A stretch of DNA of 64,000 nt. Origin: Caballeronia megalochromosomata. Lineage in GTDB: Bacteria; Pseudomonadota; Gammaproteobacteria; Burkholderiales; Burkholderiaceae. Shown here in pieces: positions 45,128 to 54,593 of the stretch; position 1 is the first letter of the stretch, and the number at the start of each line of letters is the position of its first letter. The notes below the pieces were generated by a model. The model ran no database searches, was not told where the DNA came from, and saw nothing but the letters and a program-made list of their open reading frames with translations. The translations under genes were made by a program, and so were the position numbers. Where the stretch lies: contig LRBF01000209.1 in the NCBI GenBank assembly GCA_001580565.1, forward strand, positions 1 to 64,000, written 5' to 3'.

Positions 45128-46708
45128 TCAGCGTTGCAGCCATACATCGGCGAAACTCGCGGCCGTACCGTCGGGCGACATCGTGTGATTGCGCACGCCG
45201 CGTGAATAGACCGTCACGTACTGAGGCGAGACGAGATTCAGGTCGGGCAGGTCTTTCTCGAGAATTCGCTGGATCTGCGCGAAATACTGCTTGCGTTTCG
45301 TTTCGTCAGTTTCCTGCGCAGCGTCGGCGAACAGCCGGTCGATTTCCGGATTGCTGTAATGCGAGCCGTTCGTGAACGGCACACCGGGCCGGAAGTTGTC
45401 GGTGGTATAGAGTCGGGCCACGCCGACCACCGGATCGAACAGGTTGCTCATGCCGTTGATGCTGAAATCGAAATCGTGATCCGTATAGATGCGCTTGAGA
45501 TACGCGGGCAGGTCCTGCGTTCGGATCGTCACGGTAATGCCCACGCGGTTCAGCGCGGACTTCACGTACTCCGCCGTGCGCGACGGCAGATCACCGATGG
45601 GTAGCGGATCGACCGTCAGCGCGAAGCGCGTGCCGTCCGCCCGGCGCGGATACCCGGCTTCGTCGAGCAGCGCGTTGGCGCGCGCGAGATCGAACGGATA
45701 GGGCGTCGGCGCAGGATCGTAGTAGGGATTGGTCGGCATCAGCGGACTCGCGCTCGCCGTCGCATAGCCGTAATAGACGACCTTGCGGATCACCTCGCGA
45801 TCGATCGCGGAGGCGATCGCCTGACGCACCTTCAGGTTCTTCAGCACCGGCTGGTCCAGATTGAACTCTATGCGCGCGACGCCCGCCTGGAACTCGTAGC
45901 CGCGCGTCTCGATGCCGAGCTTCGGGTCGGCCTTCAAACGCGCGAGATCGGCGAGCGGCACGGGCGTGTCCGCACCGAGATCGACGGAGCCGTTTTCCAG
46001 TGCGACGGCGCGCGCCGCCGGGTCGGCGATCACCTTCACGATGAGTTTGTCCAGATAGGGCTTGCCCTTGTCCCAGTAGTCGTCATTGCGCGCATATTCG
46101 ATATAGCTGCCGCGCACCCATTTGACGAACCGGAACGGCCCGGTGCCGACAGGCGCGTTGTTCGCGGGGTTGCTCAGCACGTCGCGGCCTTCGTAGAGAT
46201 GTTTCGGCAGGATCGGCGTTTCAGAGGCCGAGAACGCGCGGATAAGGTACGGCGCCGGCTTCGACAACGTGATGACGACGGTGCCTGCATCGGGCGTGTC
46301 GATGGTGCTCACGTTCGCGAAAGTCGTCTTCGCACGCGGATGCACGGTGCGCAAGGTCTGGAGCGACCACGCGACATCCGCCGACGTGAACAGCTTGCCG
46401 TCCTGCCACTTCACGCCCTGGCGAAGATGGAACACGTAGCGCTGGCCGTTGTCCGCGACTTCCCACGAGGTGGCGAGCAAGGGCCTCGGATGAAACTGAT
46501 AGTCGTAGTCGAGCAGTCCTTCGACGACTTTCGGGCTGACCTTCAGCACGTTGACCGCGGTCGTCGCGAGATCGACGAGCGCAGTGGGTTCGGGCGTCAC
46601 GACGAAATTTAGCGTGCCGCCGCGCGTCTGTGCGTGTGCGCCGTGTGTCACGCAGGCGAGGCTCGTCGCGACGACAAGAAGTGCGCGACGCATCGGGAGT
46701 CGAATCAT
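45128..46708 (-). CDS. Family-5 ABC substrate-binding protein (peptide/oligopeptide type)
   Basis: From ATG 46708 the protein has 526 residues, a signal peptide ending THGAHAQ and the SBP_bac_5 blocks GGTLNFVVTPEPTALVDL, VVEGLLDYDYQFHPRPLLAT, LRQGVKWQDGKLFTSADVAW and VGTGPFRFVKWVRGSYIEYA. It is a close paralogue of the proteins at 41177 and 49291. ATG 46693 is an alternative start; the longer open frame is not coding. It is 28 bases after the DszB-like gene, so it may bind the sulfur compound that the operon degrades. Confidence 0.9.
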   Translation of the reverse strand: MIRLPMRRALLVVATSLACVTHGAHAQTRGGTLNFVVTPEPTALVDLATTAVNVLKVSPKVVEGLLDYDYQFHPRPLLATSWEVADNGQRYVFHLRQGVKWQDGKLFTSADVAWSLQTLRTVHPRAKTTFANVSTIDTPDAGTVVITLSKPAPYLIRAFSASETPILPKHLYEGRDVLSNPANNAPVGTGPFRFVKWVRGSYIEYARNDDYWDKGKPYLDKLIVKVIADPAARAVALENGSVDLGADTPVPLADLARLKADPKLGIETRGYEFQAGVARIEFNLDQPVLKNLKVRQAIASAIDREVIRKVVYYGYATASASPLMPTNPYYDPAPTPYPFDLARANALLDEAGYPRRADGTRFALTVDPLPIGDLPSRTAEYVKSALNRVGITVTIRTQDLPAYLKRIYTDHDFDFSINGMSNLFDPVVGVARLYTTDNFRPGVPFTNGSHYSNPEIDRLFADAAQETDETKRKQYFAQIQRILEKDLPDLNLVSPQYVTVYSRGVRNHTMSPDGTAASFADVWLQR

Positions 46709-46736
46709 GGGCGATCGGTGGAGTGGGGAAATTCCT

Positions 46737-47801
46737 TCAGGCGGCCGCTTCTGCCTCTTGCGCCCGGCGGCGCGCGATGACGGCTTCGAGCGGCGCGGCA
46801 TCGACCCAGCCGTCGAAGTCGAAATCGGCGGGCAGAAAGGCGTGATGCAGCAGGAAGTTCTTGAAATGCACGAGGGCGTCGAGCGCGTCCGAGTCGAGCC
46901 CAAGATCGAGCTGACGATGCAGTCCGCCAGCGTACGCGCGCGGTATCCAATACTCGGCGCAGCGCACCTCGCGCGCAACATACGCCGCGATCTCAGCGGG
47001 ATGCCCGCACGCCCAGGCCGCTGCTTCGAGCGTTCGCTCCAGCACACGCTCGACGAGATCGGGACGTTCGCGCAGCAGTTGCGCATCGACGGTCAGCGGA
47101 CGCGGCGTGCCATTGTTCGCATGCGCCCGGCGATCGTGATGCGCGGATATGTCGATCAGTACGCGCGCGCCCAGAACGTTCGCGATTTCGAGACCCGTCG
47201 CGCCCTTTACGAACACGACGTCCGCCTCTCCGCGCAGCAGCGCCTCTGCCTCGCGCGCGAACTCGTGCGCCCGCTGCGCGTCAAGCCATGCGCCGACGGG
47301 AAGATCGTCGGCGGGTTTTGCGTCGACGAGCCCGCGCGGCGAGTGAGGCAGATCGACGAGCCGAACATCGTCGAGTGCCGCATTGGCCACCTGCAGCAGC
47401 GACGAGAAACCGCGCAAAGCCGACGCGCGATGAAAGTCCACCGCCTGCGAGCGCGTATTTAGCGGCAGGCCGAAGCGACGGCCCGCGAGGCTTGCGCGCG
47501 TCGGCTGCAATTGCGTACTGAGCGTAATGAGCGCTTGAAACTCATCGACCCACGTGAGGCCGATAAGCCGTGTGTCGCTGCCTTGCGCGCGCGCCCACAG
47601 CGCCGGAATGTTTCCGCCCTGACGGAACGACCACGGCTGCCCATGCGTGAAATGCGAGCGGCGCACGAGCGGATCGGCGGCGTCCTGCAGCGCTTTCACG
47701 TCGATGCCCTCGGCGGCGAACTCGGCCTCTAGCTCGCCTCGTTGAGCGGCAATGCCGAACGGCGTCGGCGCGGGGCAACGGGTGTACCAGATTCGGCTCA
47801 T
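46737..47801 (-). CDS. DszB-like sulfinate desulfinase
   Basis: From ATG 47801 the protein has 354 residues, as DszB of Rhodococcus (365). The start RIWYTRCPAPTPFGIA aligns with the DszB block around Cys27, and SHFTHGQPWSFRQGG with HFTYDQPAYTRFGG around His60 and Arg70. Here Cys9, His50 and Arg60 fill these positions, the His-Arg spacing of ten being identical. DszB hydrolyses an aryl sulfinate to phenol and sulfite, the last step of the 4S pathway. The fold is that of ABC binding proteins without a signal peptide, so it is cytoplasmic. The likely substrate is a sulfinate from the adjacent monooxygenases. Confidence 0.8.
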   Translation of the reverse strand: MSRIWYTRCPAPTPFGIAAQRGELEAEFAAEGIDVKALQDAADPLVRRSHFTHGQPWSFRQGGNIPALWARAQGSDTRLIGLTWVDEFQALITLSTQLQPTRASLAGRRFGLPLNTRSQAVDFHRASALRGFSSLLQVANAALDDVRLVDLPHSPRGLVDAKPADDLPVGAWLDAQRAHEFAREAEALLRGEADVVFVKGATGLEIANVLGARVLIDISAHHDRRAHANNGTPRPLTVDAQLLRERPDLVERVLERTLEAAAWACGHPAEIAAYVAREVRCAEYWIPRAYAGGLHRQLDLGLDSDALDALVHFKNFLLHHAFLPADFDFDGWVDAAPLEAVIARRRAQEAEAAA

Positions 47802-47820
47802 GGGAATGTGAGGCGTGAAG

Positions 47821-49029
47821 TCAATGCCGCAGGCCGGCATCGCGCAGCAGCGGCAGAACGCGGTCGCCGAAGAAGTCGAGGTCGGGTTTGAAGTCGAAGA
47901 AGCTCAACTGCACGCCGTCGATGCCGGCGCGATGCAGGCGCACGATGGTGTCGGCGACTTCCTCCGGCGATCCGGTGATCGAAACGTTGCCGCCTACCGC
48001 GCGCGCCGCGGCTTGCGTGCGCTGATCGATGCCGCCGCGCCACGCGTGCGCGTCGCTGTCGAAGCGCTGAAAACTGCCTTCGTCGGCATGTGCAACGATC
48101 GCATCGCGATACGCGCGCGCCTCGGCCGCCCTCTCGCGGCACACGACGAGCGGGTTGATTAGCGTGCGGATCGTGCGGCCATGCTTCGCGGCGGCGGCTT
48201 TCACACGGGCGGCGTGCGCGGGCAGCGCCTCCAGCGCGCGATCGATGTCCGGCCCCGCCGGGCTCGTGATGAACACGACATCCGAATAGCGCGCGGCGAA
48301 TTCGATGCCTGCGTCCGAGCCGGTCGCATTGATGAGCAGAGGCCTGCCATAGCGAGGCTTGGGCGTGACGAACGCGCCATTGAGCTTCCAGCTCGACAGC
48401 TCCGGTTCGAACGTGAAGTTTTCGCGTTGCGCCCAGAGCTGCTGCACGGCATCGATGAACTCTGCGGCCATCTCATAGCGTTGATCGTGCTCGATGCGGT
48501 TCCAGCCGAACATCTCATGCTCTACCGCACGATGTCCCGTCACGATGTTGATTCCCCAGCGCCCGCGCGAGATGTGATCGAGGGTCGCCGTGAACTTCGC
48601 GAAGTGCAGCGGGTGCCACGGGCCGTACAGCACGTGGCTGGTGGCCGCGAGAATTATGCGCTCGGTGCGGGCGGTGAGCGCGGCGAGCGTCATGAAAGAA
48701 TCGAGCGCCTCGCCGTTGAAGACGCCGCCGTAGCCGCCTTTCGGCAGCCATTGAGACAGCGCAAACACGAGGTCGAAGCCGAGCGATTCGGCTTTCAGCA
48801 CGAGTTCGGCGTTGTAGTCGAAGGACCAGTCGGTCGTGCGCGGTAACGTGGATGCGCTCCAGCCGCCTGCCTGGATCGGCAGGAAAAGTCCCAGCATGAG
48901 CGGCTGCGCGAACACTCGCGACACCGGACTGTCGGGAAACTGCGCGGGCGACGCGACATCGACGAATGCGCTCGCACGCGACTGTGAGGCCTGTACTTCA
49001 GCGTATGCGGGGTGCGTGGTTTCGCTCAT
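47821..49029 (-). CDS. SfnG-like FMNH2-dependent sulfone monooxygenase (LLM class)
   Basis: From ATG 49029 the 402-residue protein has the SfnG/SsuD-type features PLMLGLFLPIQAGGWS, RTTDWSFDYNAELVLKAESL, GFDLVFALSQWLPKGGYGG, DHISRGRWGINIVTGHRAV and SFFDFKPDLDFFGDRVLPLL. SfnG oxidises dimethylsulfone to methanesulfinate. With the DszB-like gene 20 bases downstream, the pair could generate a sulfinate and then remove its sulfur. It is the first gene of the leftward operon. Confidence 0.85.
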   Translation of the reverse strand: MSETTHPAYAEVQASQSRASAFVDVASPAQFPDSPVSRVFAQPLMLGLFLPIQAGGWSASTLPRTTDWSFDYNAELVLKAESLGFDLVFALSQWLPKGGYGGVFNGEALDSFMTLAALTARTERIILAATSHVLYGPWHPLHFAKFTATLDHISRGRWGINIVTGHRAVEHEMFGWNRIEHDQRYEMAAEFIDAVQQLWAQRENFTFEPELSSWKLNGAFVTPKPRYGRPLLINATGSDAGIEFAARYSDVVFITSPAGPDIDRALEALPAHAARVKAAAAKHGRTIRTLINPLVVCRERAAEARAYRDAIVAHADEGSFQRFDSDAHAWRGGIDQRTQAAARAVGGNVSITGSPEEVADTIVRLHRAGIDGVQLSFFDFKPDLDFFGDRVLPLLRDAGLRH

Positions 49030-49127
49030 GTTGCGTGTCCATATGGTTGGCCTCTCGCCGTCATACATCGGGGCATGAAAGTTAAGCACGCGCTCATGCT
49101 TGCCGACAACGAATCATTTATGGTTTG

Positions 49128-49190
49128 TTTTCGACGTGCCGCATTGCCGCCGACGTCATATGCTTTTCGACGCGCCATGCTTTTCATATG
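49128..49190. promoter_or_regulatory. Repeated motifs in the divergent promoter region of the sulfur operons
   Basis: In the 261-bp gap between the sfnG-like and family-5 binding-protein genes, TTTTCGACGTGCC (49128 to 49140) is repeated as TTTTCGACGCGCC (49164 to 49176), 36 bases apart, which is about three and a half helical turns. CATATG occurs at 49157 and 49185, each flanked by GCTTTTC. These look like paired binding sites for one regulator controlling both operons. Confidence 0.45.
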
Positions 49191-49290
49191 CGCAACCGTT
49201 CGTTCACGCGTGCGCGATGCCGTTTTATCGTGATCGCTGCGGCGCGTCTCATCCGGCCGTCAAACAACGAACAGAAAGGAACGGCATCAC

Positions 49291-50889
49291 ATGGCAGGCT
49301 TCGAACGACGCGATTTTCTGATCTCATCAGGTGCGGCGCTCGCGTCCGCCGGCCTGTCTTCGCTCGCCTTTGCGCAAGAAGCGGCTCCTAAGCGTGGCGG
49401 CACGCTCAACATGCTGATCAATCCCGAGCCGCCCGTGCTCGTATCGATCTTCCAGACGACGGGCCCCGCGCTCGTCGCGAGCTCGAAGGTGCTCGAAGGC
49501 CTGCTCGCCTATGACTTCGATCTGAAGCCGAAGGCGCAGCTCGCGACCTCGTGGAACGTGAGCCCGGACGGTCTTAAGTACACGTTCACGCTGCGCCAAA
49601 ACGTGAAGTGGCACGACGGCGAGCCGTTCACGTCGGCGGATGTGGCGTTTTCCATCGACTTGTTGAAGTCGATTCATCCGCGCGGGCGCAGCACCTTCGC
49701 CAACGTGACCCGCGTGTCGACGCCCGATGCGCGCACCGCAGTCATCGAGCTGTCGAAGCCCGCGCCGTATCTGCTGAAGGCGCTGTCGGCGGGCGAATCG
49801 CCGATCGTGCCGAAGCATCTCTATGCGAACGGCGATCCGCTGACGAATCCGCACAACAATGCGCCCATCGGGACCGGGCCGTTCCGCTTCAAGTCGTGGA
49901 CGCGGGGCGCGAGCATCGTCTATGAGCGCAATCCGGATTACTGGGATGCGGGCAAGCCGTATATCGATTCGCTCGTCTTCAAGGTGATTCCCGATGCCGC
50001 CGCACGCTCCGCCGCGTTCGAAACCGGGGCGCTCGATTTAGGCGGCGAGAATCCCGTACCGCTCTCGGATCTGCCGCGTCTCACGCAATTGCCGCAACTC
50101 GCCGTGGAAACGCGCGGTTATCGCTTCCTGGAGCCGCTGTCGGAGATCGACTTCAACCTCGATCATCCGATCCTGAAGGACGTGCGCGTGCGTCAGGCGA
50201 TTGCCCACGCGATCAATCCGCAGATCGTGCAGAAGACGATCGCCTACGGTTACGCCGATATTTCCCCGACGCCGATCACGCCCGCCTCGCCGTATCACGA
50301 CGCGAAGCTCGCGCCTTACGCATTCGATATCGCCAACGCGGAAAAGCTGCTCGACGTCGCGGGTTATCCGCGCAAGGACGGCGGCCCGCGCTTTCAATTG
50401 ACGCACGATTTTCTGCCCTATGGCGACATGTACCGACGTCAGGCCGATTACGTGAAGTCGGCGCTCGCGCGCGTGGGTATCGACGTGACGGTGCGCTCGC
50501 AGGATCTGCCTTCGTTTCTCAAGCGCGTGTATGCGGACCGGCAATTCGACTTCACGAGCATCGGCGTGAATACGCTGTTCGATCCGAGTGTGGGCGTGCA
50601 GCGCCTCTACTGGTCGAAGAATATCCGGCCCGGCGTGCCGTTCTCGAACGCACCGCACTACAGCAACGCGCAAGTCGATACGCTGCTCGAATCGGCGTCG
50701 ATCGAAACTGATGAGAAGAAGCGCGTGGCGCTCTATCAGCAGTTTCAACAGATCGTGTACCGCGACCTGCCGATCCTGAATCTCGTCGCGCCGCGCATGG
50801 TGACGCTCGCGAACCGGCGCGTGCGCAATCACACGGTATCGGCGCAAGGGCTGGAAGGCAATCTCGCCGATGTCTGGCTGAGCGCCTGA
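49291..50889 (+). CDS. Family-5 ABC substrate-binding protein, Tat-exported
   Basis: The 532-residue protein has a Tat signal (ERRDFLISSGAALASAGLSS) and the blocks RGGTLNMLINPEPPVLVSIF, VLEGLLAYDFDLKPKAQLAT, LRQNVKWHDGEPFTSADVAF and IGTGPFRFKSWTRGASIVYE. AAAGGA precedes ATG 49291. It opens the rightward operon with its two permeases and a double ATPase and should be the receptor of this importer. Folded export by Tat is unusual for the family and suggests a cofactor or fast folding. Confidence 0.92.
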   Translation: MAGFERRDFLISSGAALASAGLSSLAFAQEAAPKRGGTLNMLINPEPPVLVSIFQTTGPALVASSKVLEGLLAYDFDLKPKAQLATSWNVSPDGLKYTFTLRQNVKWHDGEPFTSADVAFSIDLLKSIHPRGRSTFANVTRVSTPDARTAVIELSKPAPYLLKALSAGESPIVPKHLYANGDPLTNPHNNAPIGTGPFRFKSWTRGASIVYERNPDYWDAGKPYIDSLVFKVIPDAAARSAAFETGALDLGGENPVPLSDLPRLTQLPQLAVETRGYRFLEPLSEIDFNLDHPILKDVRVRQAIAHAINPQIVQKTIAYGYADISPTPITPASPYHDAKLAPYAFDIANAEKLLDVAGYPRKDGGPRFQLTHDFLPYGDMYRRQADYVKSALARVGIDVTVRSQDLPSFLKRVYADRQFDFTSIGVNTLFDPSVGVQRLYWSKNIRPGVPFSNAPHYSNAQVDTLLESASIETDEKKRVALYQQFQQIVYRDLPILNLVAPRMVTLANRRVRNHTVSAQGLEGNLADVWLSA

Positions 50890-50901
50890 GGACAGACACC
50901 G

Positions 50902-51882
50902 ATGAACCGACGCACGCGCTTCGCCGCCATCGCGCGGCGCACCGCATGGCAAGCCCTGCCGACGATGCTCGCCATCGTGGTCCTGAACTTCTTTCTGCTG
51001 AAGCTGATGCCCGGCGACGCCGCCGACGTTCTCGCGGGCGAAGCCGGCTCCGCGACGGTCGAAACGCTGCAGGCGTTGCGCGCGAAGTTCGGCCTCGATC
51101 AACCGGTGCTGCATCAGCTCGGCGCGTATCTGTCGCATCTCGCGCACGGCAGTCTCGGCTATTCGCCGCGTTACGACGCGCCCGTCATGCAGCTCTTTCT
51201 GTCGCGTCTGCCGAACACCTTGCTGTTGATGGGCACGGCGCTCTCCCTCGCGATCGTCGCGGGCATCGTGCTCGGTGCGGTCATGGCGCATTGGGCGGGC
51301 AAGTGGCCGGATCGCGTGCTGTCTGTGCTCGCGCTTCTGCTGTATTCGACGCCGGGCTTCTGGATCGGCCTGCTCGCTATCGTGCTGTTCTCGGTGCATC
51401 TCGGCTGGCTGCCGAGCGGCGGCGATATTACCGTTGGCGCGTCGTTGCACGGCTTCGCGTATGCCGCCGATGTCGCGAAGCATGTGCTGCTGCCAGCCGT
51501 GACGCTCGCCACTTTCTTCGTCGCGATCTATGCGCGTCTCACGCGCGCCGCGATGCTCGAAGTGAAGCGCCAGGATTTCGTGCGTACCGCGCATGCGAAG
51601 GGCCTGCATCCGCTGCGCGTTACCGTGCGACATGTGCTTCGCAACGCGCTGATGCCGCTCACGACTATGGTCGGCATTCACTTCGGCACGCTGCTCGGCG
51701 GCGCGGCGGTGACGGAGACCGTGTTTAGCTGGCCGGGCCTCGGGCGTCTCGCACTCGATGCCGTCATGGCGCGCGATTTCAGCGTGCTGCTCGGCGTGCT
51801 GCTGCTTTCGTCGCTGCTTGTAATCGTCGCCAATGTGGCGGTCGATCTGCTGCAGGCGTGGCTCGATCCACGCATTGTCTGA
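50902..51882 (+). CDS. ABC transporter permease, DppB/OppB-like
   Basis: The 326-residue permease has DppB-type blocks: LLKLMPGDAADVLAGEAGSA, LRAKFGLDQPVLHQLGAYLS, YTPGFW-like STPGFWIGLLAIVLFSVHLG, EVKRQDFVRTAHAKGLHPLR (EAA loop) and FSWPGLGRLALDAVMARDF. It is 12 bases after the binding-protein gene. It forms the pore with the next gene. Confidence 0.92.
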   Translation: MNRRTRFAAIARRTAWQALPTMLAIVVLNFFLLKLMPGDAADVLAGEAGSATVETLQALRAKFGLDQPVLHQLGAYLSHLAHGSLGYSPRYDAPVMQLFLSRLPNTLLLMGTALSLAIVAGIVLGAVMAHWAGKWPDRVLSVLALLLYSTPGFWIGLLAIVLFSVHLGWLPSGGDITVGASLHGFAYAADVAKHVLLPAVTLATFFVAIYARLTRAAMLEVKRQDFVRTAHAKGLHPLRVTVRHVLRNALMPLTTMVGIHFGTLLGGAAVTETVFSWPGLGRLALDAVMARDFSVLLGVLLLSSLLVIVANVAVDLLQAWLDPRIV

Positions 51883-51902
51883 CTCATCGAACCTGAAAAC
51901 CC

Positions 51903-52856
51903 ATGGCTTCCGATTCCCCCGAACTCGCTTCATCCGGCCACGGCTCCGCCTGGCGACGTCAGCTCGCCGGCGCGCTGTTCGGCGCGCGGCGCGCTCAAAC
52001 TGCTCCCTACGCCCGCGCCTCGCGCGGCGTGTGGCGCGCGCTGCTGCGCAATCCGTCCGCGCTCGCGGGCATCGTCCTGCTGACTGCGTTCATCGCGCTT
52101 GCGCTGTGTGCGCCGCATTTCTTCCCCGGCGATCCGCTCGATATGGTCGCCGCGCCGTTCGAATGGCCCGGCAGTGATCCGCTATACCGCCTCGGCACCG
52201 ATTCGCTCGGCCGCGACGTCGCCGCCGGCATCGCGCACGGCACACGCGTGTCGCTCCTGATCGGCGCATCGGCGGCGGGGATCGGGCTCGTCATCGGCAC
52301 GCTCGTCGGTGCGATCGGTGGCTTCTTCGGCGGCGTGATCGACGATCTTCTCGTGCGGGTCACCGAGCTTTTTCAAACCGTGCCGTCGTTTCTGCTCGTG
52401 ATCGTGATCGTCGCGATCGGGCGGCCGAGCGTGACGGTGATCGCGCTGGCCATCGGCATCGCTTCGTGGCCGACGGTCGCGCGGATCGTGCGCGCTGAAT
52501 TCCGCACGCTGCGTTCGTCCGACTTCGTGCTCGCCGCGCGCAGTCAAGGCTTTTCCGATGCGCGCATCATCTTTGGCGAGATTCTGCCGAACGCGCTGCC
52601 GCCGGTGATCGTGACCGCATCGGTGATGGTCGCGAGCGCGATTCTGATCGAGTCTTCGCTCTCGTTCCTCGGCATGGGCGACCCGAATGTCGTCACGTGG
52701 GGCGGCATGATCGGCGCGGGGCGCGATTCGTTGCGCACGGCGTGGTATCTGACCGCCGTGCCGGGCGCGGCGATCGTGCTTGCGGTGCTCGCGCTCAATC
52801 TGCTTGGCGACGGCCTTAACGACGCACTCAACCCGCGCATGCGGGAACGTTCCTGA
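51903..52856 (+). CDS. ABC transporter permease, DppC/OppC-like
   Basis: The 317-residue permease has [59 protein letters not shown], the EAA loop [20 protein letters not shown] and [20 protein letters not shown], all typical of DppC. It starts 20 bases after the DppB-like gene. A short, Ala-rich leader precedes the first helix. Confidence 0.92.
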   Translation: MASDSPELASSGHGSAWRRQLAGALFGARRAQTAPYARASRGVWRALLRNPSALAGIVLLTAFIALALCAPHFFPGDPLDMVAAPFEWPGSDPLYRLGTDSLGRDVAAGIAHGTRVSLLIGASAAGIGLVIGTLVGAIGGFFGGVIDDLLVRVTELFQTVPSFLLVIVIVAIGRPSVTVIALAIGIASWPTVARIVRAEFRTLRSSDFVLAARSQGFSDARIIFGEILPNALPPVIVTASVMVASAILIESSLSFLGMGDPNVVTWGGMIGAGRDSLRTAWYLTAVPGAAIVLAVLALNLLGDGLNDALNPRMRERS

Positions 52857-52870
52857 CCCGAGACCTGTCC

Positions 52871-54559
52871 GTGGCGAATCTTCTTGAAGTGCGCGATCTG
52901 CGCGTGAGTTTCGGCGCGCATCGCGCGGTGCGCGGCATCGATCTCGACATCGCCGAGGGCGAGACGCTCGCGCTCGTCGGCGAGTCCGGCTGCGGCAAAT
53001 CCGCGACCGCTCTCTCGCTCATGCGGCTCGTGCCGGAGTCGGGCCGCGTGACGGGCAGCGTCCGCTTCGACGGACGAGACGTGCTCGCGCTGAGCCCGCG
53101 TGAAATGCGCGATGTCCGCGGCAGCGAGATTTCGATGATCTTTCAGGAGCCGATGACATCGCTCAATCCGGTGCTCACGGTCGGCGCGCAAATCGTCGAG
53201 ACCCTGCGGCGGCACGAAGCGCTGTCGAAGCGCTCGGCGATGAAGCGCGCTGTCGAACTGCTCGATCTCGTGCAAATTCCGGAGCCGCATCGGCGCGTAT
53301 TCGACTATCCGCACGAGTTGTCCGGCGGACAGCGCCAGCGCGTGATGATCGCGATGGCCGTGGCATGCCGCCCGCGTCTGCTGATCGCGGATGAACCGAC
53401 CACCGCGCTCGACGTCACCATTCAGGCGCGTATTCTCGAACTGCTCGCGGAGTTACGGCGCAATCTTTCGATGTCACTGCTGCTCATCACGCACGATCTC
53501 GGCGTCGTCGCGGAGCACGCGGATCGCGTCGCCGTGATGCTCGCGGGCGAAAAGGTCGAGGAAGCGCCGGTGCGCGAACTCTTCGAGCGGCCGCGGCATG
53601 CCTACACGCGCGGGCTGCTGGGCGCATCGCTGAACGTGGCGACGGAGTTGCATTACCGCGACTGGAAGCTGCCAGAGATTCGTCACGCGCAGGGCACCGA
53701 TGGCAAGCCCGCGTTCAACGTGACGCCGCTTGCGCCTGTCAGCGCGCCGGAAACGTCATTCGACGACGACGCGCCGCTGCTCTCGGTGCAACATCTGTCA
53801 GTCGATTATGCGCGTCGGCATGGCAAGGGCGCACTGCGCGCCGTCGATAACGTGTCGTTCGATATCGCGCGTGGCGAAACCGTGGGCCTCGTCGGCGAAT
53901 CCGGCTGCGGCAAGTCGACGCTTTCGAAAGCGATCCTGCGTCTCGTGCCTGCGTCGAGTGGTGCAATCCGCCTGCGCGGTGTCGATCTCGCGCCTTTGAG
54001 CGAACGCGCATTGCGCCCGCTGCGGACGCAGGTGCAGATGGTGTTTCAGGACCCGTATGCGTCGCTGAATCCGCGCCGCAGCGTCGGCGACATTCTCGAT
54101 ACGGTGATGATCGTGAACGGCATCGCCGATGCGCGCGAACGCCGCAGACGCGCGAGCGCGATGCTCGATCGCGTCGGCCTGCCAAGCGCCGCACTTAATC
54201 GCTATCCGCACGAGTTTTCGGGCGGTCAACGGCAGCGCATCGGCATTGCGCGCGCGCTCGTGCTCGAGCCCGCGCTTCTGATCTGCGACGAGCCCGTCTC
54301 CGCGCTCGATGTGTCCATTCAGGCGCAGATACTCAATCTGCTCGTCGAGCTGAAGCGCGACCTCGGGCTCGCGTATCTCTTCATCTCGCACGATCTTTCG
54401 GTGGTGCGATATATCGCCGACCGCGTCCATGTGATGCATGGCGGGCGCATCGTCGACAGCGGAGATCATCGCGAGATATGGCGCGCGCCGAAGCATGCGT
54501 ACACGCGCACGCTGCTCGATGCGATTCCCGGCAAACGATTCGACGCGCAAGCCGCGTAG
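52871..54559 (+). CDS. Fused double ABC ATPase, DppD-DppF type
   Basis: GTG 52871 starts a 562-residue protein with two complete ATPase domains. The first has Walker [10 protein letters not shown] (residues 37 to 45), signature [14 protein letters not shown] and Walker [13 protein letters not shown]; the second has [23 protein letters not shown] and [13 protein letters not shown] linker of about 30 residues ([16 protein letters not shown]) joins them. It energises the DppB/DppC-like permeases. The fusion is common for glutathione- or opine-type importers. Confidence 0.93.
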   Translation: MANLLEVRDLRVSFGAHRAVRGIDLDIAEGETLALVGESGCGKSATALSLMRLVPESGRVTGSVRFDGRDVLALSPREMRDVRGSEISMIFQEPMTSLNPVLTVGAQIVETLRRHEALSKRSAMKRAVELLDLVQIPEPHRRVFDYPHELSGGQRQRVMIAMAVACRPRLLIADEPTTALDVTIQARILELLAELRRNLSMSLLLITHDLGVVAEHADRVAVMLAGEKVEEAPVRELFERPRHAYTRGLLGASLNVATELHYRDWKLPEIRHAQGTDGKPAFNVTPLAPVSAPETSFDDDAPLLSVQHLSVDYARRHGKGALRAVDNVSFDIARGETVGLVGESGCGKSTLSKAILRLVPASSGAIRLRGVDLAPLSERALRPLRTQVQMVFQDPYASLNPRRSVGDILDTVMIVNGIADARERRRRASAMLDRVGLPSAALNRYPHEFSGGQRQRIGIARALVLEPALLICDEPVSALDVSIQAQILNLLVELKRDLGLAYLFISHDLSVVRYIADRVHVMHGGRIVDSGDHREIWRAPKHAYTRTLLDAIPGKRFDAQAA

Positions 54560-54593
54560 AGCACGCATCAAGACCATAGGAACGTCACGTCAT

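Noticed and set aside
50038-51933. 631-codon minus-strand frame opposite the family-5 receptor and DppB-like genes
   Set aside because: Shadow frame, His/Arg-rich with no domain; the plus-strand genes have complete motifs.
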